Shown piece after piece: positions 19,354-29,128 of a stretch of DNA of 64,000 nucleotides. The stretch is taken from contig CAJPFN010000021.1 in the NCBI GenBank assembly GCA_905339215.1, positions 48,058 through 112,057 on the forward strand. Reading direction: 5' to 3'. The notes under the pieces are model-generated. The model did not search any database. It saw nothing but the letters and a program-made list of their open reading frames with translations, and was not told the DNA's origin. Position 1 is the stretch's first letter. The number at the start of each line of letters is the position of its first letter. The translations under genes were made by a program, and so were the position numbers. Source of the DNA: Rhizobiaceae bacterium (GTDB lineage: Bacteria > Pseudomonadota > Alphaproteobacteria > Rhizobiales > Rhizobiaceae).

Positions 19354-19902
19354 ATGATCGACGCACGCCAGCGCGCCCGGTTACTGAGCCGCCGGATGGA
19401 GTTGCTGATCCATGTGCTGATGGGCGCCGTGCTCCTGTTCACCGCATACGGCCTCTGGGTGGCCTGGTCCGATCCGGAATGGGCGGGACTGTTCATTCTC
19501 GACAGGCTCGCGCTGCCGAAAACGGCTCAGCCGTCGGAAACCACCGTCCAGTTGTTGATCGTGGCATTCCTTACCCAGGCTGGTCTCATGCTCTGGGCGC
19601 TGCACGTCTTGAGACGGGCATTCCGTGAAATATCCCTGCACGATATCGTCAGTACCGAGAGTGCGCGGCTCATGCGGCTGTCAGGCACGGCGTTCCTTCT
19701 GAACGCGACCGCGATGGTACTGGCGCCGCCCCTGGTGTCGCTGATCGTCAGCCTCGACCTGCCCGCCGCGAATCGTTTCCTGACGATTTCGTTCAGCACG
19801 GCCGAGCTTCTCGCCCTGATCGTGTCCGGGACGCTTATCGTCTTCGGCCATCTGCTCGCGGTGGCTGCCGAGGTGGACGACGACAATAGGCACATCATCT
19901 GA
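19354..19902 (+). CDS. DUF2975 membrane protein
   Basis: This 182-residue protein with four hydrophobic segments (LLIHVLMGAVLLFTAYGLWV, LLIVAFLTQAGLMLWALHVL, TAFLLNATAMVLAPPLVSLI, ALIVSGTLIVFGHLLAVAAE) matches the DUF2975 family. These proteins typically pair with a small YozG-like XRE regulator, as here. The ATG at 19354 has GAGG 9 bp upstream and is preferred over a TTG at 19339. It ends one base before the regulator's ATG, so the two are co-transcribed and probably translationally coupled. The molecular role is unknown. Confidence 0.82.
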   Translation: MIDARQRARLLSRRMELLIHVLMGAVLLFTAYGLWVAWSDPEWAGLFILDRLALPKTAQPSETTVQLLIVAFLTQAGLMLWALHVLRRAFREISLHDIVSTESARLMRLSGTAFLLNATAMVLAPPLVSLIVSLDLPAANRFLTISFSTAELLALIVSGTLIVFGHLLAVAAEVDDDNRHII

Positions 19903-19903
19903 C

Positions 19904-20128
19904 ATGCCGATCATGGTCAATCTCGATGTGATGCTGGCACGCCGGAAGATGCGTTCCAAGGAACTGGCGGCGAAGGTCGGGATCACCGAGCAGAACCTGT
20001 CGCTGCTCAAATCAGGTAAGGTTCGCGGCGTGCGCTTCTCGACCCTGGCCCGTATCTGCGCCGAACTCGATTGCCAACCCGGCGACCTGCTCGAGTATCG
20101 GCCCGGCCCGGAAGAAGACGAAACGTAG
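19904..20128 (+). CDS. XRE family helix-turn-helix regulator (YozG-like)
   Basis: A 74-residue single-domain Cro/CI-type DNA-binding protein. The helix-turn-helix is at about residues 20-45 (KELAAKVGITEQNLSLLKSG), followed by the family's FSTLARICAELDCQPGDLLEY. It is encoded directly after the DUF2975 membrane protein, a recurrent pairing in which the membrane partner may control the regulator. It probably binds the direct repeats over its own promoter. Confidence 0.88.
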   Translation: MPIMVNLDVMLARRKMRSKELAAKVGITEQNLSLLKSGKVRGVRFSTLARICAELDCQPGDLLEYRPGPEEDET

Positions 20129-20154
20129 AGCGGGCGCCCGGTAGGCGCCCGCTC
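20128..20154. terminator. Hairpin between convergent XRE and mmsA genes
   Basis: A perfect 11-bp stem (20128-20138 with 20144-20154; GAGCGGGCGCC arm) and a 5-nt loop overlap the last base of the XRE stop codon. There is no T-tract on either side, so it may be a weak or Rho-assisted bidirectional terminator. Confidence 0.5.
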
Positions 20155-20179
20155 CGTCTCGTCGGCCTCGATACCGCAA

Positions 20180-21676
20180 CTACTTCATCGTCGGGATGAC
20201 GAACTCGGCGCCGTCCTTGACCCCGCTCGGCCAGCGCGAGGTGACCGTCTTGGTCTTGGTGTAGAAGCGGAAGGCGTCCGGGCCGTGCTGGTTGAGGTCG
20301 CCGAAGGACGAGGCCTTCCAGCCGCCGAACGTGTAGTAGGCGATCGGCACGGGGATCGGCACGTTGACGCCGACCATGCCGACCTGAACGCGGGAGGCGA
20401 AGTCGCGGGCCGCATCGCCGTCGCGGGTGAAGATGGCGACGCCGTTGCCGTATTCGTGGTCGTTGGCGAGCTTGATCGCGTTCTCGTAGGTGTTGGCGCG
20501 CACGACCGACAGCACTGGGCCGAAGATCTCTTCCTTGTAGATCTTCATCTCGGGCGTGACGTGGTCGAACAGGCAGCCGCCCATGTAGTAGCCGTTCTCG
20601 TAGCCCTGCATGGTGAAGCCGCGGCCGTCGACGAGCAGCTTTGCGCCTTCCTTGACGCCGGCGTCGACATAGCCCTTGACGCGGTCGAGCGCCTGCTGGG
20701 TGACCAGCGGGCCGAAGTCGGCCGAGTTGTCGGTCGAAGGGCCGACCTTCAGGCTCTCGACGCGCGGGATCAGCTTCTCGACGAGCCGGTTGGCGGTCTC
20801 CTCGCCGACCGGGACGGCGACCGAGATCGCCATGCAGCGCTCGCCGGCCGAGCCGTAGCCGGCGCCGATCAGGGCGTCGACCGTCTGGTCCATGTCGGCG
20901 TCGGGCATGATGATCATGTGGTTCTTGGCGCCGCCGAAGCACTGCGCGCGCTTGCCCGCAGCCGTGGCGCGGGAATAGATGTAGTGCGCGATCGGTGTCG
21001 AGCCGACGAAGCCGATGGCCTTGATGTGCGGATCGTCGAGGATCGCGTCGACGGCTACCTTGTCGCCGTTGACCACGTTGAGTACGCCGGCCGGCAGGCC
21101 GGCCTCCAGGAACAATTCGGCGATGCGCAAGGGTACACCCGGGTCGCGCTCGGACGGCTTCAGGATGAAGGCGTTGCCGCAGGCGATCGCCGGCGCGATC
21201 TTCCACAGCGGGATCATGGCGGGGAAGTTGAACGGCGTGATGCCGGCGACCACGCCGAGCGGCTGGCGCATCGAGTAGACGTCGATGCCGGGTCCGGCAC
21301 CGTCGGTGAACTCGCCCTTCATCATGTGCGGCGCGCCGATGCACACCTCGACCACTTCGAGGCCGCGCTGGATGTCGCCCTTGGCGTCGGCGATCGTCTT
21401 GCCATGCTCGCGGGCCAGCAATTCGGCAAGCGAGTCGTACTCTTGCGCGACCAGTTCAAGGAACTTCATCAGCACGCGCACGCGCCGCTGCGGATTGGTC
21501 GCCGCCCATCCGATCTGCGCCGCCTTGGCGTTCTCCACGGCCGCGCGCAGTTCGGCGGCCGATGCTAGCGCCACCGTGCCGCGGACGGAACCGTCCATCG
21601 GCTGCATGACGTCCTGCTTGCGCCCGCTCGTTCCGGCGACGCGCTTGCCGCCGATGAAATGCCCATATTCGATCAT
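20180..21676 (-). CDS. mmsA: Methylmalonate-semialdehyde dehydrogenase (CoA-acylating)
   Basis: A 498-residue ALDH-superfamily enzyme converting methylmalonate semialdehyde, NAD and CoA to propionyl-CoA, CO2 and NADH in valine (and related malonate semialdehyde) catabolism. The catalytic cysteine is C281 (SAGERCMAIS). It also has the MMSDH hallmarks ITPFNFPAMIPLWK and GGAKNHMIIMPDADMDQ. The ATG at 21676 follows GGGAG and gives the family N-terminus; an upstream ATG at 21727 is less likely. A LysR gene is divergent, a common regulator arrangement. Confidence 0.95.
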   Translation of the reverse strand: MIEYGHFIGGKRVAGTSGRKQDVMQPMDGSVRGTVALASAAELRAAVENAKAAQIGWAATNPQRRVRVLMKFLELVAQEYDSLAELLAREHGKTIADAKGDIQRGLEVVEVCIGAPHMMKGEFTDGAGPGIDVYSMRQPLGVVAGITPFNFPAMIPLWKIAPAIACGNAFILKPSERDPGVPLRIAELFLEAGLPAGVLNVVNGDKVAVDAILDDPHIKAIGFVGSTPIAHYIYSRATAAGKRAQCFGGAKNHMIIMPDADMDQTVDALIGAGYGSAGERCMAISVAVPVGEETANRLVEKLIPRVESLKVGPSTDNSADFGPLVTQQALDRVKGYVDAGVKEGAKLLVDGRGFTMQGYENGYYMGGCLFDHVTPEMKIYKEEIFGPVLSVVRANTYENAIKLANDHEYGNGVAIFTRDGDAARDFASRVQVGMVGVNVPIPVPIAYYTFGGWKASSFGDLNQHGPDAFRFYTKTKTVTSRWPSGVKDGAEFVIPTMK

Positions 21677-21825
21677 GGTCGTTCTCCCAGTATGGTTGAG
21701 AGCATTTTCCCGCTTCCCGCCCAGCATTGCAACGCGAGCGGAATCGCATCCGTTGTGCGCAGATTGATGTGCAGCTGGCGGCGGTTTATCATTTCGCGCA
21801 AACTTGAAGCCTTGCCGGGGCCGCC

Positions 21826-22707
21826 GTGAACTGGGACGACGCTCGCATCTTTCTCGCCGTCGCCCGCGCCGGCCAGATCCTCGGCGCCGCGCGACGGCTG
21901 GAGCTCAACCATGCCACCGTGTCGCGCCGTATCGCTGCGCTCGAGGAGGCGCTAGGGGCGAAGCTGTTTCGGCGGATGACCACGGGGAGCGAACTGACTC
22001 CGGCAGGTCAGCGCTTCCTCGCCGTCGCCGAGCGTATGGAAGCCGACATGATCGCCGCCCGTGCGGAACTTGCCAGCGAGGGCGGCGACGTCACCGGCGC
22101 GGTCAGGATCGGCGCGCCGGACGGATTCGGCGTCGCCTTTCTGGCACCGCGCCTCGGCGTATTGACGGCAATGCACCGCGGCTTGTCGATTCAGCTCGTG
22201 CCAGTGCCCCGCTCTTTCTCCCTTTCGCGCCGCGAGGCCGACATCGCGATCACCGTCGAGCGCCCGACGGAAGGGCGGTTGGTGGCGGCGAAGCTCGTCG
22301 ACTATTCGCTCGGTCTCTACGCCTCGAAGGCCTATGCCCAGGCCAACGGCCTGCCGGCCTGGCCGTCCGACCTCTCGGCCCACCGGCTTGTCGGTTATGT
22401 CCCCGACCTCGTGATCAATCCGTCGCTCGACTACGCCGCCGAATTCTCGCCGTCGTGGAATGCCGGCTTCGCCGTCTCGTCGGCACTCGGCCAGGTCGAG
22501 GCGGTGCGGGCGGGCGCTGGTATCGGCATCCTCCACGCCTTCATCGCCCGCGCCATGCCCGACCTGGTTCCGGTGCCGGCGGTGCCGCCGATCCGCCGCG
22601 CCTACTGGCTCGTCTACCACGAGAGCGTGCGGCCGATGCGCCGCATCCAGACGGTTGCGGCGTTCATCGCCTCGATCGTCGAGCGCGAGCGCGGCCTGTT
22701 TGCCTGA
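21826..22707 (+). CDS. LysR family regulator divergent from mmsA
   Basis: A 293-residue LysR-type regulator that starts with GTG (NWDDARIFLAVARAGQILGA). The N-terminal helix-turn-helix spans about residues 18-60 and the substrate-binding domain about 90-290. It is divergent from mmsA across a roughly 150-bp intergenic region, so mmsA is the likely target. I could not fix a T-N11-A site with confidence. The 3' end meets the convergent chemoreceptor gene 15 bp away. Confidence 0.9.
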   Translation: MNWDDARIFLAVARAGQILGAARRLELNHATVSRRIAALEEALGAKLFRRMTTGSELTPAGQRFLAVAERMEADMIAARAELASEGGDVTGAVRIGAPDGFGVAFLAPRLGVLTAMHRGLSIQLVPVPRSFSLSRREADIAITVERPTEGRLVAAKLVDYSLGLYASKAYAQANGLPAWPSDLSAHRLVGYVPDLVINPSLDYAAEFSPSWNAGFAVSSALGQVEAVRAGAGIGILHAFIARAMPDLVPVPAVPPIRRAYWLVYHESVRPMRRIQTVAAFIASIVERERGLFA

Positions 22708-22722
22708 CTGTCGGCTGCGCCG

Positions 22723-24585
22723 TCACGCTGCCAAGGCTGCCCTGCCGCGATCGGCAGGCCCCCGCGCAGCGGCGGACGAGCCCGGTTCGCGGATCGCGCG
22801 GCGGCGATTGAGCTTGAAGCGCGACACCAGCTGGGCGAGCGCCGTCGAACGCTCGGCCAACGCGTGGCCCATCTTCGTCGTCTCCTGCACCATCGCCGCG
22901 TTGCGCTGCGTCATCTGGTCGATGTGGTTCACCGACGTGTTGATCTGGTCGAGGCTGATCGCCTGCTCGCCGGCAGCCTGGGCGATGGCGTCGACATTGG
23001 CGTCGATGGTCGAGACGAACTCGTCGATGCGCGTCAGCGCGGTGCCGGCTTCGCCGACGAGTTCGACGCCCGACGAGATCTCGCGGGTCGAGTCCGTGAT
23101 GATCGTAGCGATCTCCTTGGCCGCGACGGCCGAGCGGCGCGCCAGTTCGCGCACTTCCTGGGCGACGACAGCGAAGCCGCGGCCCGCCTCGCCTGCGCGG
23201 GCCGCCTCGACGCCTGCGTTCAGCGCAAGCAGGTTCGTCTGGAAGGCAATTTCATCAATGACGCTGACGATGGTGCCGATCTTGCCCGATGCGCCTTCGA
23301 TACGGTGCATGCTGTCGATGGCATCACGCACCACGCCGCGCGATTCGGTAGCGGCGTGCTTTGCGTCGCGGACGAGATCGCGGGTCTCGCGCATCTTCTC
23401 CGACGAATCGCGAACAGTGACGGTGACCTGCTCGAGCGCCGCGGAGGCTTCCTCCAGCGCCGCCGCCTGCTGTTCGGTGCGCAGCGCCAGATCATCGGCG
23501 GCTGCCCTCATATCCCCACCGCTGGCCTGGATCTGCGCCGTCGTTTCGAGGACCCGCTCGAGTGTCTCCTGGAACGCCGCGATCGATTCGTTGAAGTCGC
23601 GGCGAAGCGACTCGAACTGCTCGGCGAAGGGATTGTCGATGGTCGTGCGAATGTTGCAGTCCGCGAGCCGCGACAGGCCGGCGCCGAGCTGCTCGACGAC
23701 GATCGCCAGGCGGTGGGCCTCCTCCTGCTGTTCGGCCAGGCGGGCAGCCCGTTCGGCGTCGGTCCACGACCGTGTCTCGTCCGCTTCGGCCTGCAGGCGG
23801 AGATTCTCCAGCGCCGCGTTGCGGAACACGACCAGCGTGCGAGCCATGTCGCCGATCTCGTCGCTGCGGTGGCCGTCCGGCGGCTCCTTCGACAGATCGC
23901 CGGCGGCGAGACGACCCATATAGGCCGTCATCTTCGTCAGCGGATTGACCGCGCGCAGGCGCAAGGCGAGCACGCCGCCGAAGAAGACCAGGAGCGAGAC
24001 CACCGAAGAAATGAAGGCAATCCGTTCCAATAGGGCGCTGCGTTCGGCGGCGGACTGTTCCTGCGCGGTAAGGTGGGCATTGGAGCTTTCGACGAGAGAT
24101 ACGACGGCGTCGCGGTGCGCCTCGTAGGCTTCCTGCAGCTTGTCCATCGTCGCGTGCATGCTAGCCTCGTCGCCGACCCTGGCGGCATCGGCGAACTTGC
24201 CGAGGATCATTCGCCAAACGAGATCCGCGGTCGGCAGAACCTCCATCTCCAGCTTCTCGCGAAGCTCTTCCTTGAGCGGAAAGTCTTTCCAATAGTCCCG
24301 GCGCGCGTCGTACTCCGTCTTGAGCGACGCGATCCGCGAGAGGTTGCGCTCGATCAGATCCGGATGGATCGCGGCTTCGTTGGCGAGCAGGTAGGATTCG
24401 ACCAGGAACATCGGCGGTGGCAGGATGTCGGCGATGAGGTCCTTTCCGCCGACGATGTCCTTGTAGAGCGGCCCGTTCACCTTGAGCTCGGAGAGCGCGT
24501 AGCCTTGCGAGCCGATGACTGCCGCCGCTCCCGCGCCGACGATGATGGCGAAGAGGGTAAGAAGCCGTGCGATCGTAATCTTCAC
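22723..24585 (-). CDS. Methyl-accepting chemotaxis protein
   Basis: A transmembrane chemoreceptor of about 620 residues. The first membrane helix is at about residues 5-25. A helical periplasmic sensor of roughly 160 residues follows, then a second helix ([20 protein letters not shown]), a HAMP domain and the MCP signalling coiled coil. The coiled-coil tip reads [20 protein letters not shown]. It ends without a CheR/CheB pentapeptide. The GTG at 24585 after AGGGG is preferred because it puts the hydrophobic segment at the N-terminus; an in-frame ATG at 24630 is the alternative. The ligand is unknown. Confidence 0.92.
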   Translation of the reverse strand: MKITIARLLTLFAIIVGAGAAAVIGSQGYALSELKVNGPLYKDIVGGKDLIADILPPPMFLVESYLLANEAAIHPDLIERNLSRIASLKTEYDARRDYWKDFPLKEELREKLEMEVLPTADLVWRMILGKFADAARVGDEASMHATMDKLQEAYEAHRDAVVSLVESSNAHLTAQEQSAAERSALLERIAFISSVVSLLVFFGGVLALRLRAVNPLTKMTAYMGRLAAGDLSKEPPDGHRSDEIGDMARTLVVFRNAALENLRLQAEADETRSWTDAERAARLAEQQEEAHRLAIVVEQLGAGLSRLADCNIRTTIDNPFAEQFESLRRDFNESIAAFQETLERVLETTAQIQASGGDMRAAADDLALRTEQQAAALEEASAALEQVTVTVRDSSEKMRETRDLVRDAKHAATESRGVVRDAIDSMHRIEGASGKIGTIVSVIDEIAFQTNLLALNAGVEAARAGEAGRGFAVVAQEVRELARRSAVAAKEIATIITDSTREISSGVELVGEAGTALTRIDEFVSTIDANVDAIAQAAGEQAISLDQINTSVNHIDQMTQRNAAMVQETTKMGHALAERSTALAQLVSRFKLNRRRAIREPGSSAAARGPADRGRAALAA

Positions 24586-24852
24586 TTTGGTTGCCCCTGG
24601 GCGAATGCTGTCACGGCTGCTGAGCCGCAACGGAAGAAGACGGAAATGGGTTCAGGCTGTCCGTGGGGGGTACCGGACAACGAAGACGGGCCGGACGGCG
24701 CCCTACTGAACCCACCGCGTGGCCGCGCGGAGGGCTTGTCGCCGTCGATACGGTTTTATGCATGTTTTGCTAATGTTTGGTGAATATTGGCGGCAAGTGC
24801 TCCCCGCACCGCAGGTCTTGGGACGTTCGGCACGACACCGTATGGAGCAGCC
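24586..24852. other. Divergent intergenic region, chemoreceptor / sulfide operon
   Basis: About 270 bp with an AT-rich patch near 24755-24795 that probably includes the chemoreceptor promoter on the minus strand. No convincing gene or repeat was seen apart from the promoter and palindrome listed next. Confidence 0.35.
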
Positions 24853-24881
24853 TTGACTATGTTTGTATATGATCATATATG
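24853..24881 (+). promoter_or_regulatory. Promoter with 14-bp AT-rich palindromic operator (sulfide operon)
   Basis: TTGACT (24853-24858), 17-bp spacer, TATATG (24876-24881). The perfect palindrome TATATGATCATATA occupies 24866-24879, across the spacer and -10. Position and AT-rich dyad fit repression by an ArsR-family sulfide or persulfide sensor (BigR/SqrR type), which regulates such operons elsewhere. No such gene is adjacent. Confidence 0.6.
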
Positions 24882-24908
24882 GAATTTCGACAAGACGGAG
24901 ACCCGCCA

Positions 24909-25805
24909 ATGCGTGAGCCCCTGCCCTTTGCAACCAACCTCGGCGTCAAGCCCGAGGTCGTGCCTTTCTTCGACGCACCGACCAACACGATCAGCTACAT
25001 CGTGCGCGATCCGTCGTCCGACGCCTGCGCGGTCGTCGATTCGGTGATGGACATTGACTATGCGGCGGGCCGGATCACCCATGACGGCGCCGACCGCATC
25101 ATCGAACACATCCGCCGCAACGGCTGGCGGCTTGAATGGCTGATCGAGACCCACGTCCACGCCGACCACCTCTCGGCCGCGCCCTATATCCAGCGCGAGT
25201 TGGGCGGCAAGCTCGGCATCGGCGAGAACATCACCGTCGTCCAGGAGACGTTCGGCAAGATCTTCAACGAAGGCACCGAGTTCCAGCGCGACGGAAGCCA
25301 GTTCGACCGCCTGTTCAAGGACGGCGACAGCTACCGGATCGGCTCCATGACGGCCTTCGTCATGCACACGCCCGGCCACACGCCAGCCTGCATGACCCAC
25401 GTCATCGGCGATTCCGCCTTCGTCGGCGACACGTTGTTCATGCCCGACGGCGGCTCGGCGCGCGCGGACTTCCCCGGCGGAGACGCGCGGACGCTCTACC
25501 GGTCGATCCAGCGGGTTCTTTCCCTGCCTGACGAGACGCGCCTGTTCATGTGTCACGACTACGGGCCGAACGGCCGCGACATCCGTTGGGAGACTACCGT
25601 CGCCGAGGAACGCGCGCACAACATCCATGTCGGCGACGGCATCGACGAGGACAGTTTCGTCGCCATGCGGGAAGCGCGCGACGCCACGCTGTCGATGCCG
25701 CGCCTGATCGTCCCTTCGCTCCAGGTCAACATGCGCGCCGGCAATCTCCCCCCGGCCGACGCTTCCGGCCGCGCCTTCCTCAAAGTCCCCGTCAACACGC
25801 TCTGA
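24909..25805 (+). CDS. MBL-fold hydrolase, ETHE1/Blh-like persulfide dioxygenase
   Basis: A 298-residue metallo-beta-lactamase-fold protein with the motif THVHADHLS (H82, H84, D86, H87) plus HTPGHTPACMTH and a late MCHDY, as in ETHE1-type persulfide dioxygenases. Such enzymes oxidise glutathione persulfide to sulfite in sulfide detoxification. The ATG at 24909, 8 bp after GGAG, is preferred. The ATG at 24879 overlaps the operator and -10 and would need transcription from further upstream. A DUF442 protein and a SulP transporter follow on the same strand. Confidence 0.86.
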   Translation: MREPLPFATNLGVKPEVVPFFDAPTNTISYIVRDPSSDACAVVDSVMDIDYAAGRITHDGADRIIEHIRRNGWRLEWLIETHVHADHLSAAPYIQRELGGKLGIGENITVVQETFGKIFNEGTEFQRDGSQFDRLFKDGDSYRIGSMTAFVMHTPGHTPACMTHVIGDSAFVGDTLFMPDGGSARADFPGGDARTLYRSIQRVLSLPDETRLFMCHDYGPNGRDIRWETTVAEERAHNIHVGDGIDEDSFVAMREARDATLSMPRLIVPSLQVNMRAGNLPPADASGRAFLKVPVNTL

Positions 25806-25816
25806 AGGACCCTTCG

Positions 25817-26164
25817 ATGTTTTTCTTCCGTGGCAACAAGCCCAGTATCCGCAAGATCGACGATCGCTGCTCGATTTCCGGCCAGATCGGCGTCGACGAC
25901 GTCAAGGCGATCGCCGAAGCCGGTTTCAAGGCAATCGTCTGTTCGCGGCCCGACAACGAGCAGTCGGGCCAGCCGGCCTTCGCCGACATCGCCCGCGAAG
26001 CCAAGAAGCATGGGGTGGCGACCGCTCACATTCCCGTCTCGGGCTTCCTCTCCCAGAGCCAGGCCATGCGCTTTCGCGAGGTGATGGACTCAGTAAAGGG
26101 CCCCGTCCTCGTCTACTGCCTCTCGGGCGGTCGGGCGGCGAGCCTCTACTCCACCTACCGGTGA
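25817..26164 (+). CDS. DUF442 (TIGR01244) sulfur transferase / phosphatase-like protein
   Basis: A 115-residue protein of the DUF442 family, related to rhodanese and dual-specificity phosphatase folds. It has the active-site loop VYCLSGGRAAS (C101, then R106). In Agrobacterium and Xylella this domain is fused to an ETHE1-like domain in Blh; here it is a separate gene 11 bp downstream. It likely transfers persulfide sulfur to or from the MBL enzyme. The ATG follows GAAGGA. It ends 7 bp before the SulP gene. Confidence 0.86.
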   Translation: MFFFRGNKPSIRKIDDRCSISGQIGVDDVKAIAEAGFKAIVCSRPDNEQSGQPAFADIAREAKKHGVATAHIPVSGFLSQSQAMRFREVMDSVKGPVLVYCLSGGRAASLYSTYR

Positions 26165-26171
26165 CAGGACC

Positions 26172-27920
26172 ATGCGCTGGGCGGACGGACTGCCGATCCT
26201 GAAATGGGGTCGCGCCTACGACCGGACGCTCTTCGCCAGCGACGCCGCGGCGGCGGTCATCGTGACCGTCATGCTGATCCCGCAGTCGCTCGCCTATGCG
26301 CTGCTGGCTGGCATGCCGCCGCAGGCCGGCCTCTATGCCTCGATCCTGCCCCTGATCGCCTATGCGATCCTGGGCACGTCGACGTCGCTGGCGGTCGGAC
26401 CGGTCGCGGTCGTCTCCCTGATGACGGCCGCGGCCATCGGAAGCGTCGCGACGCCCGGCACGACCGACTATGCCGCAGCCGCGGCGGCCCTCGCGTTGAT
26501 GTCGGGCGGGCTCCTCGTCCTGATGGGCCTGCTGCGGCTCGGCTTCGTCGCCAATTTCCTGTCGCATCCGGTCGTTTCCGGCTTCGTCACCGCGTCGGCG
26601 CTGATCATCGCCGCCGGTCAGTTGGGACCCCTTCTTGGCATTGCCGTCGGCGGCCATGCGATGCCTGAGATCGCTGCCACGCTCGCTGAGGGCATCGGCG
26701 GGCTGAACCCCTACACCGCCGCCCTCGGCCTGACCTCGCTTGCCGCGCTGCTGGGGCTTCGGCGCTATGCAAGGCGCGGTCTCGCGCGCCTGGGATTGAC
26801 CGGAAGAGCCGCCGACCTTGGCGCCCGTATGGGACCGGTCGCGGTCGTCATCGCCACCACGCTCGTCACCTGGGCTTCCGACCTCGCAGCCGAGGGCGTC
26901 GCCGTCGTCGGCGCCATCCCGCAGGGCATGCCGCGGCCTTCCCTGCCGCTGCCCGATCTCGACATGGTGCGGGCGCTGGCCATCCCGGCCGTGGCGATCT
27001 CGCTCGTCGGCTTCGTCGAATCGGTGTCCGTTGCCCAGACGCTCGCGGCCAAGCGCCGGGAGCGGATCGAACCGGACCGCGAACTGGTCGGGCTCGGCGC
27101 GGCAAATATCGCCTCCGCGGTCGGCGGCGGCTTCCCGGTGACCGGCGGTTTCGCGCGTTCGGTCGTCAATTTCGACGCCGGCGCCGCAACAACCGCCGCA
27201 GGCGCCCTGACGGCGGTAGGCATCACGCTGGCCGCGCTGTTCCTGACCCCGCTTCTCGCACACCTTCCCAAAGCCGCACTCGCGGCAACGATCATCGTCG
27301 CAGTCCTGTCGCTCGTCGATCTGTCGGTCCTTCGCCGGGCCTGGGCCTATTCGCCCGGGGATTTCGCGGCGGTGGCAACGACACTCGGCGGGACGCTTTT
27401 CCTCGGCGTCGAGGTCGGGATCGGGCTGGGAGTCGGCGTCTCCGTGCTTCTGCTGCTCTATCGCGCCTCCCGTCCACACGCCGCCATCGTCGGCCGCGTT
27501 CCCGGCACCGAACACTATCGCAACATCCGCCGGCACGCCGTCGAGACGACGCCGGGGATCCTGTCGATCCGCGTCGACGAGAGCCTACAGTTCGCCAATG
27601 CGCGTTTCCTGGAAGACCTGGTCTATGGAGAAGTCGCCAACCGCCCAGATACGACGCACGTGATCCTGATGTGCTCGGCGGTGAACGACATCGACCTTTC
27701 CGCCCTGGAGAGCCTGGAGGCCATCAACGAGCGGCTTCGCGACGCCGGTGTCGCCTTGAGCCTGTCGGAAGTCAAAGGTCCGGTCAGCGACAAGCTGGCC
27801 GGCAGCGAGTTCCTCCAGCATCTCACCGGCAGGGTCTATCTGACCCAGCATCGGGCCGTGAGCGACATCGCGCGTGCCGGGGGCCTGACCGCAAGGCCCG
27901 TCGCGCACGCACAACAATAA
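26172..27920 (+). CDS. SulP family inorganic anion transporter with STAS domain
   Basis: A 582-residue SLC26/SulP transporter. The transmembrane part (about residues 20-440, roughly 12-14 helices) opens with VIVTVMLIPQSLAYALLAGM. It also contains the FVESVSVAQTLAAKRRERIE region. A C-terminal cytoplasmic STAS domain follows (about 460-565; GILSIRVDESLQFANARFLE). Such proteins move sulfate, bicarbonate or other anions, often by Na+ or H+ coupling. As third gene of the sulfide operon it may export sulfite or sulfate produced by the dioxygenase; this role is inferred from context. Confidence 0.9.
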   Translation: MRWADGLPILKWGRAYDRTLFASDAAAAVIVTVMLIPQSLAYALLAGMPPQAGLYASILPLIAYAILGTSTSLAVGPVAVVSLMTAAAIGSVATPGTTDYAAAAAALALMSGGLLVLMGLLRLGFVANFLSHPVVSGFVTASALIIAAGQLGPLLGIAVGGHAMPEIAATLAEGIGGLNPYTAALGLTSLAALLGLRRYARRGLARLGLTGRAADLGARMGPVAVVIATTLVTWASDLAAEGVAVVGAIPQGMPRPSLPLPDLDMVRALAIPAVAISLVGFVESVSVAQTLAAKRRERIEPDRELVGLGAANIASAVGGGFPVTGGFARSVVNFDAGAATTAAGALTAVGITLAALFLTPLLAHLPKAALAATIIVAVLSLVDLSVLRRAWAYSPGDFAAVATTLGGTLFLGVEVGIGLGVGVSVLLLLYRASRPHAAIVGRVPGTEHYRNIRRHAVETTPGILSIRVDESLQFANARFLEDLVYGEVANRPDTTHVILMCSAVNDIDLSALESLEAINERLRDAGVALSLSEVKGPVSDKLAGSEFLQHLTGRVYLTQHRAVSDIARAGGLTARPVAHAQQ

Positions 27921-27952
27921 AAAACGGCCGTCGACGCGCGACAGCCGTTTTT
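27920..27952. terminator. Bidirectional terminator between SulP gene and gap
   Basis: A perfect 9-bp stem, AAAAACGGC (27920-27928) with GCCGTTTTT (27944-27952), provides a T-tract in both directions between convergent genes. Confidence 0.82.
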
Positions 27953-27990
27953 CGATTCTGTCCCGGCGGCGAACCGCCCGGGGCCGCCGG

Positions 27991-29001
27991 TCAGGCGAAG
28001 GTCTTGGCGAAGGCGACTGCCGTGTCGGCCATGCGGTTCGAGAAGCCCCACTCGTTGTCGTACCACGCCAGAACCGACACATAGGTGCCGTTCATGACCT
28101 TGGTCTGGTCGAGCGCCATGGTCGAGGAATGCGGATCGTGGTTGAAGTCGATCGAGACGTTCGGGTGACGGGTGACGCCGAGGATTCCCTTCAGCTTGCC
28201 CTCGGAAGCCTTGACGATCGCATCGTTCACCTCCTGCACGGTAGTGGCGCGCTTGGCAATGAACTTGAAGTCCACGCAAGAGACGTTCGGCGTCGGCACG
28301 CGGATCGAGATGCCGTCGAGCTTGCCCTTGAGCTCGGGGATCACCAGGCCGATCGCCTTGGCGGCGCCGGTCGAGGTGGGGATCTGCGAAAGCGCGGCGG
28401 CGCGGGCGCGATAGAGGTCCTTGTGCATGGTGTCCAGCGTCGGCTGGTCGCCGGTGTAGGAGTGGATCGTCGTCATCATGCCGTGGTCGATGCCGATCGC
28501 GTCGTGCAGCACCGAGACCAGCGGCGCCAAGCAGTTGGTCGTGCACGAGGCGTTGGAGATGACGATGTGGTCCTTCGACAGCTTATCGTGGTTGACGCCG
28601 TAGACCACGGTCAGGTCGGCGCCGTCCGACGGCGCCGAGACGAGGACGCGCTTGGCGCCGGCATCGAGGTGGGCGGCGGCCTTGTCGCGGGCGGTGAAGA
28701 TGCCGGTGCACTCCATCGCGATGTCGACGTCGAGCTCCTTCCACGGCAGCTGCGAGGGATCCTTGATCGCCGTCACCTTGAACTTGTCGGTGCCGATGTT
28801 GATCTGGTCGCCCTCGACGACGACCTCGCGCGGGAACCTGCCGTGCACGCTGTCGTAGCGCAGCAGGTGGGCGTTGGTCTCGACCGGACCAAGATCGTTG
28901 ACGGCGACCACGTCGATGTCCTTCCGGCCGGACTCATAGATGGCGCGGACGATGTTGCGGCCGATGCGGCCAAATCCGTTGATGGCGACTCTCACGGTCA
29001 T
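27991..29001 (-). CDS. gap: Glyceraldehyde-3-phosphate dehydrogenase, type I
   Basis: A 336-residue glycolytic/gluconeogenic NAD-dependent GAPDH. The Rossmann start is [20 protein letters not shown], and the catalytic cysteine is C153 in [12 protein letters not shown]. The C-terminal [12 protein letters not shown] is present. It lies 127 bp downstream of tkt on the same strand, a common rhizobial order (tkt-gap). A TTGACA box at 29092-29087 in the gap may mark an additional internal promoter, but no good -10 follows. The operon ends at a bidirectional terminator. Confidence 0.98.
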   Translation of the reverse strand: MTVRVAINGFGRIGRNIVRAIYESGRKDIDVVAVNDLGPVETNAHLLRYDSVHGRFPREVVVEGDQINIGTDKFKVTAIKDPSQLPWKELDVDIAMECTGIFTARDKAAAHLDAGAKRVLVSAPSDGADLTVVYGVNHDKLSKDHIVISNASCTTNCLAPLVSVLHDAIGIDHGMMTTIHSYTGDQPTLDTMHKDLYRARAAALSQIPTSTGAAKAIGLVIPELKGKLDGISIRVPTPNVSCVDFKFIAKRATTVQEVNDAIVKASEGKLKGILGVTRHPNVSIDFNHDPHSSTMALDQTKVMNGTYVSVLAWYDNEWGFSNRMADTAVAFAKTFA

Positions 29002-29128
29002 GTCTGTCTCCTGGGGCTTGCGCGGGCGGGGTTCCGGTCCGCCGCTTCTTAGCGACGCACCGCCGAAGAATCCAGCGGCCGCCGACTGTCAAGAAGCCGC
29101 ATCTCCGGCCCTCGATCGGGGTTTCGGC

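Noticed and set aside
24703..24933. A 76-codon minus-strand frame in the chemoreceptor/sulfide-operon gap
   Set aside because: It overlaps the sulfide promoter and the MBL start, and has no coding support.
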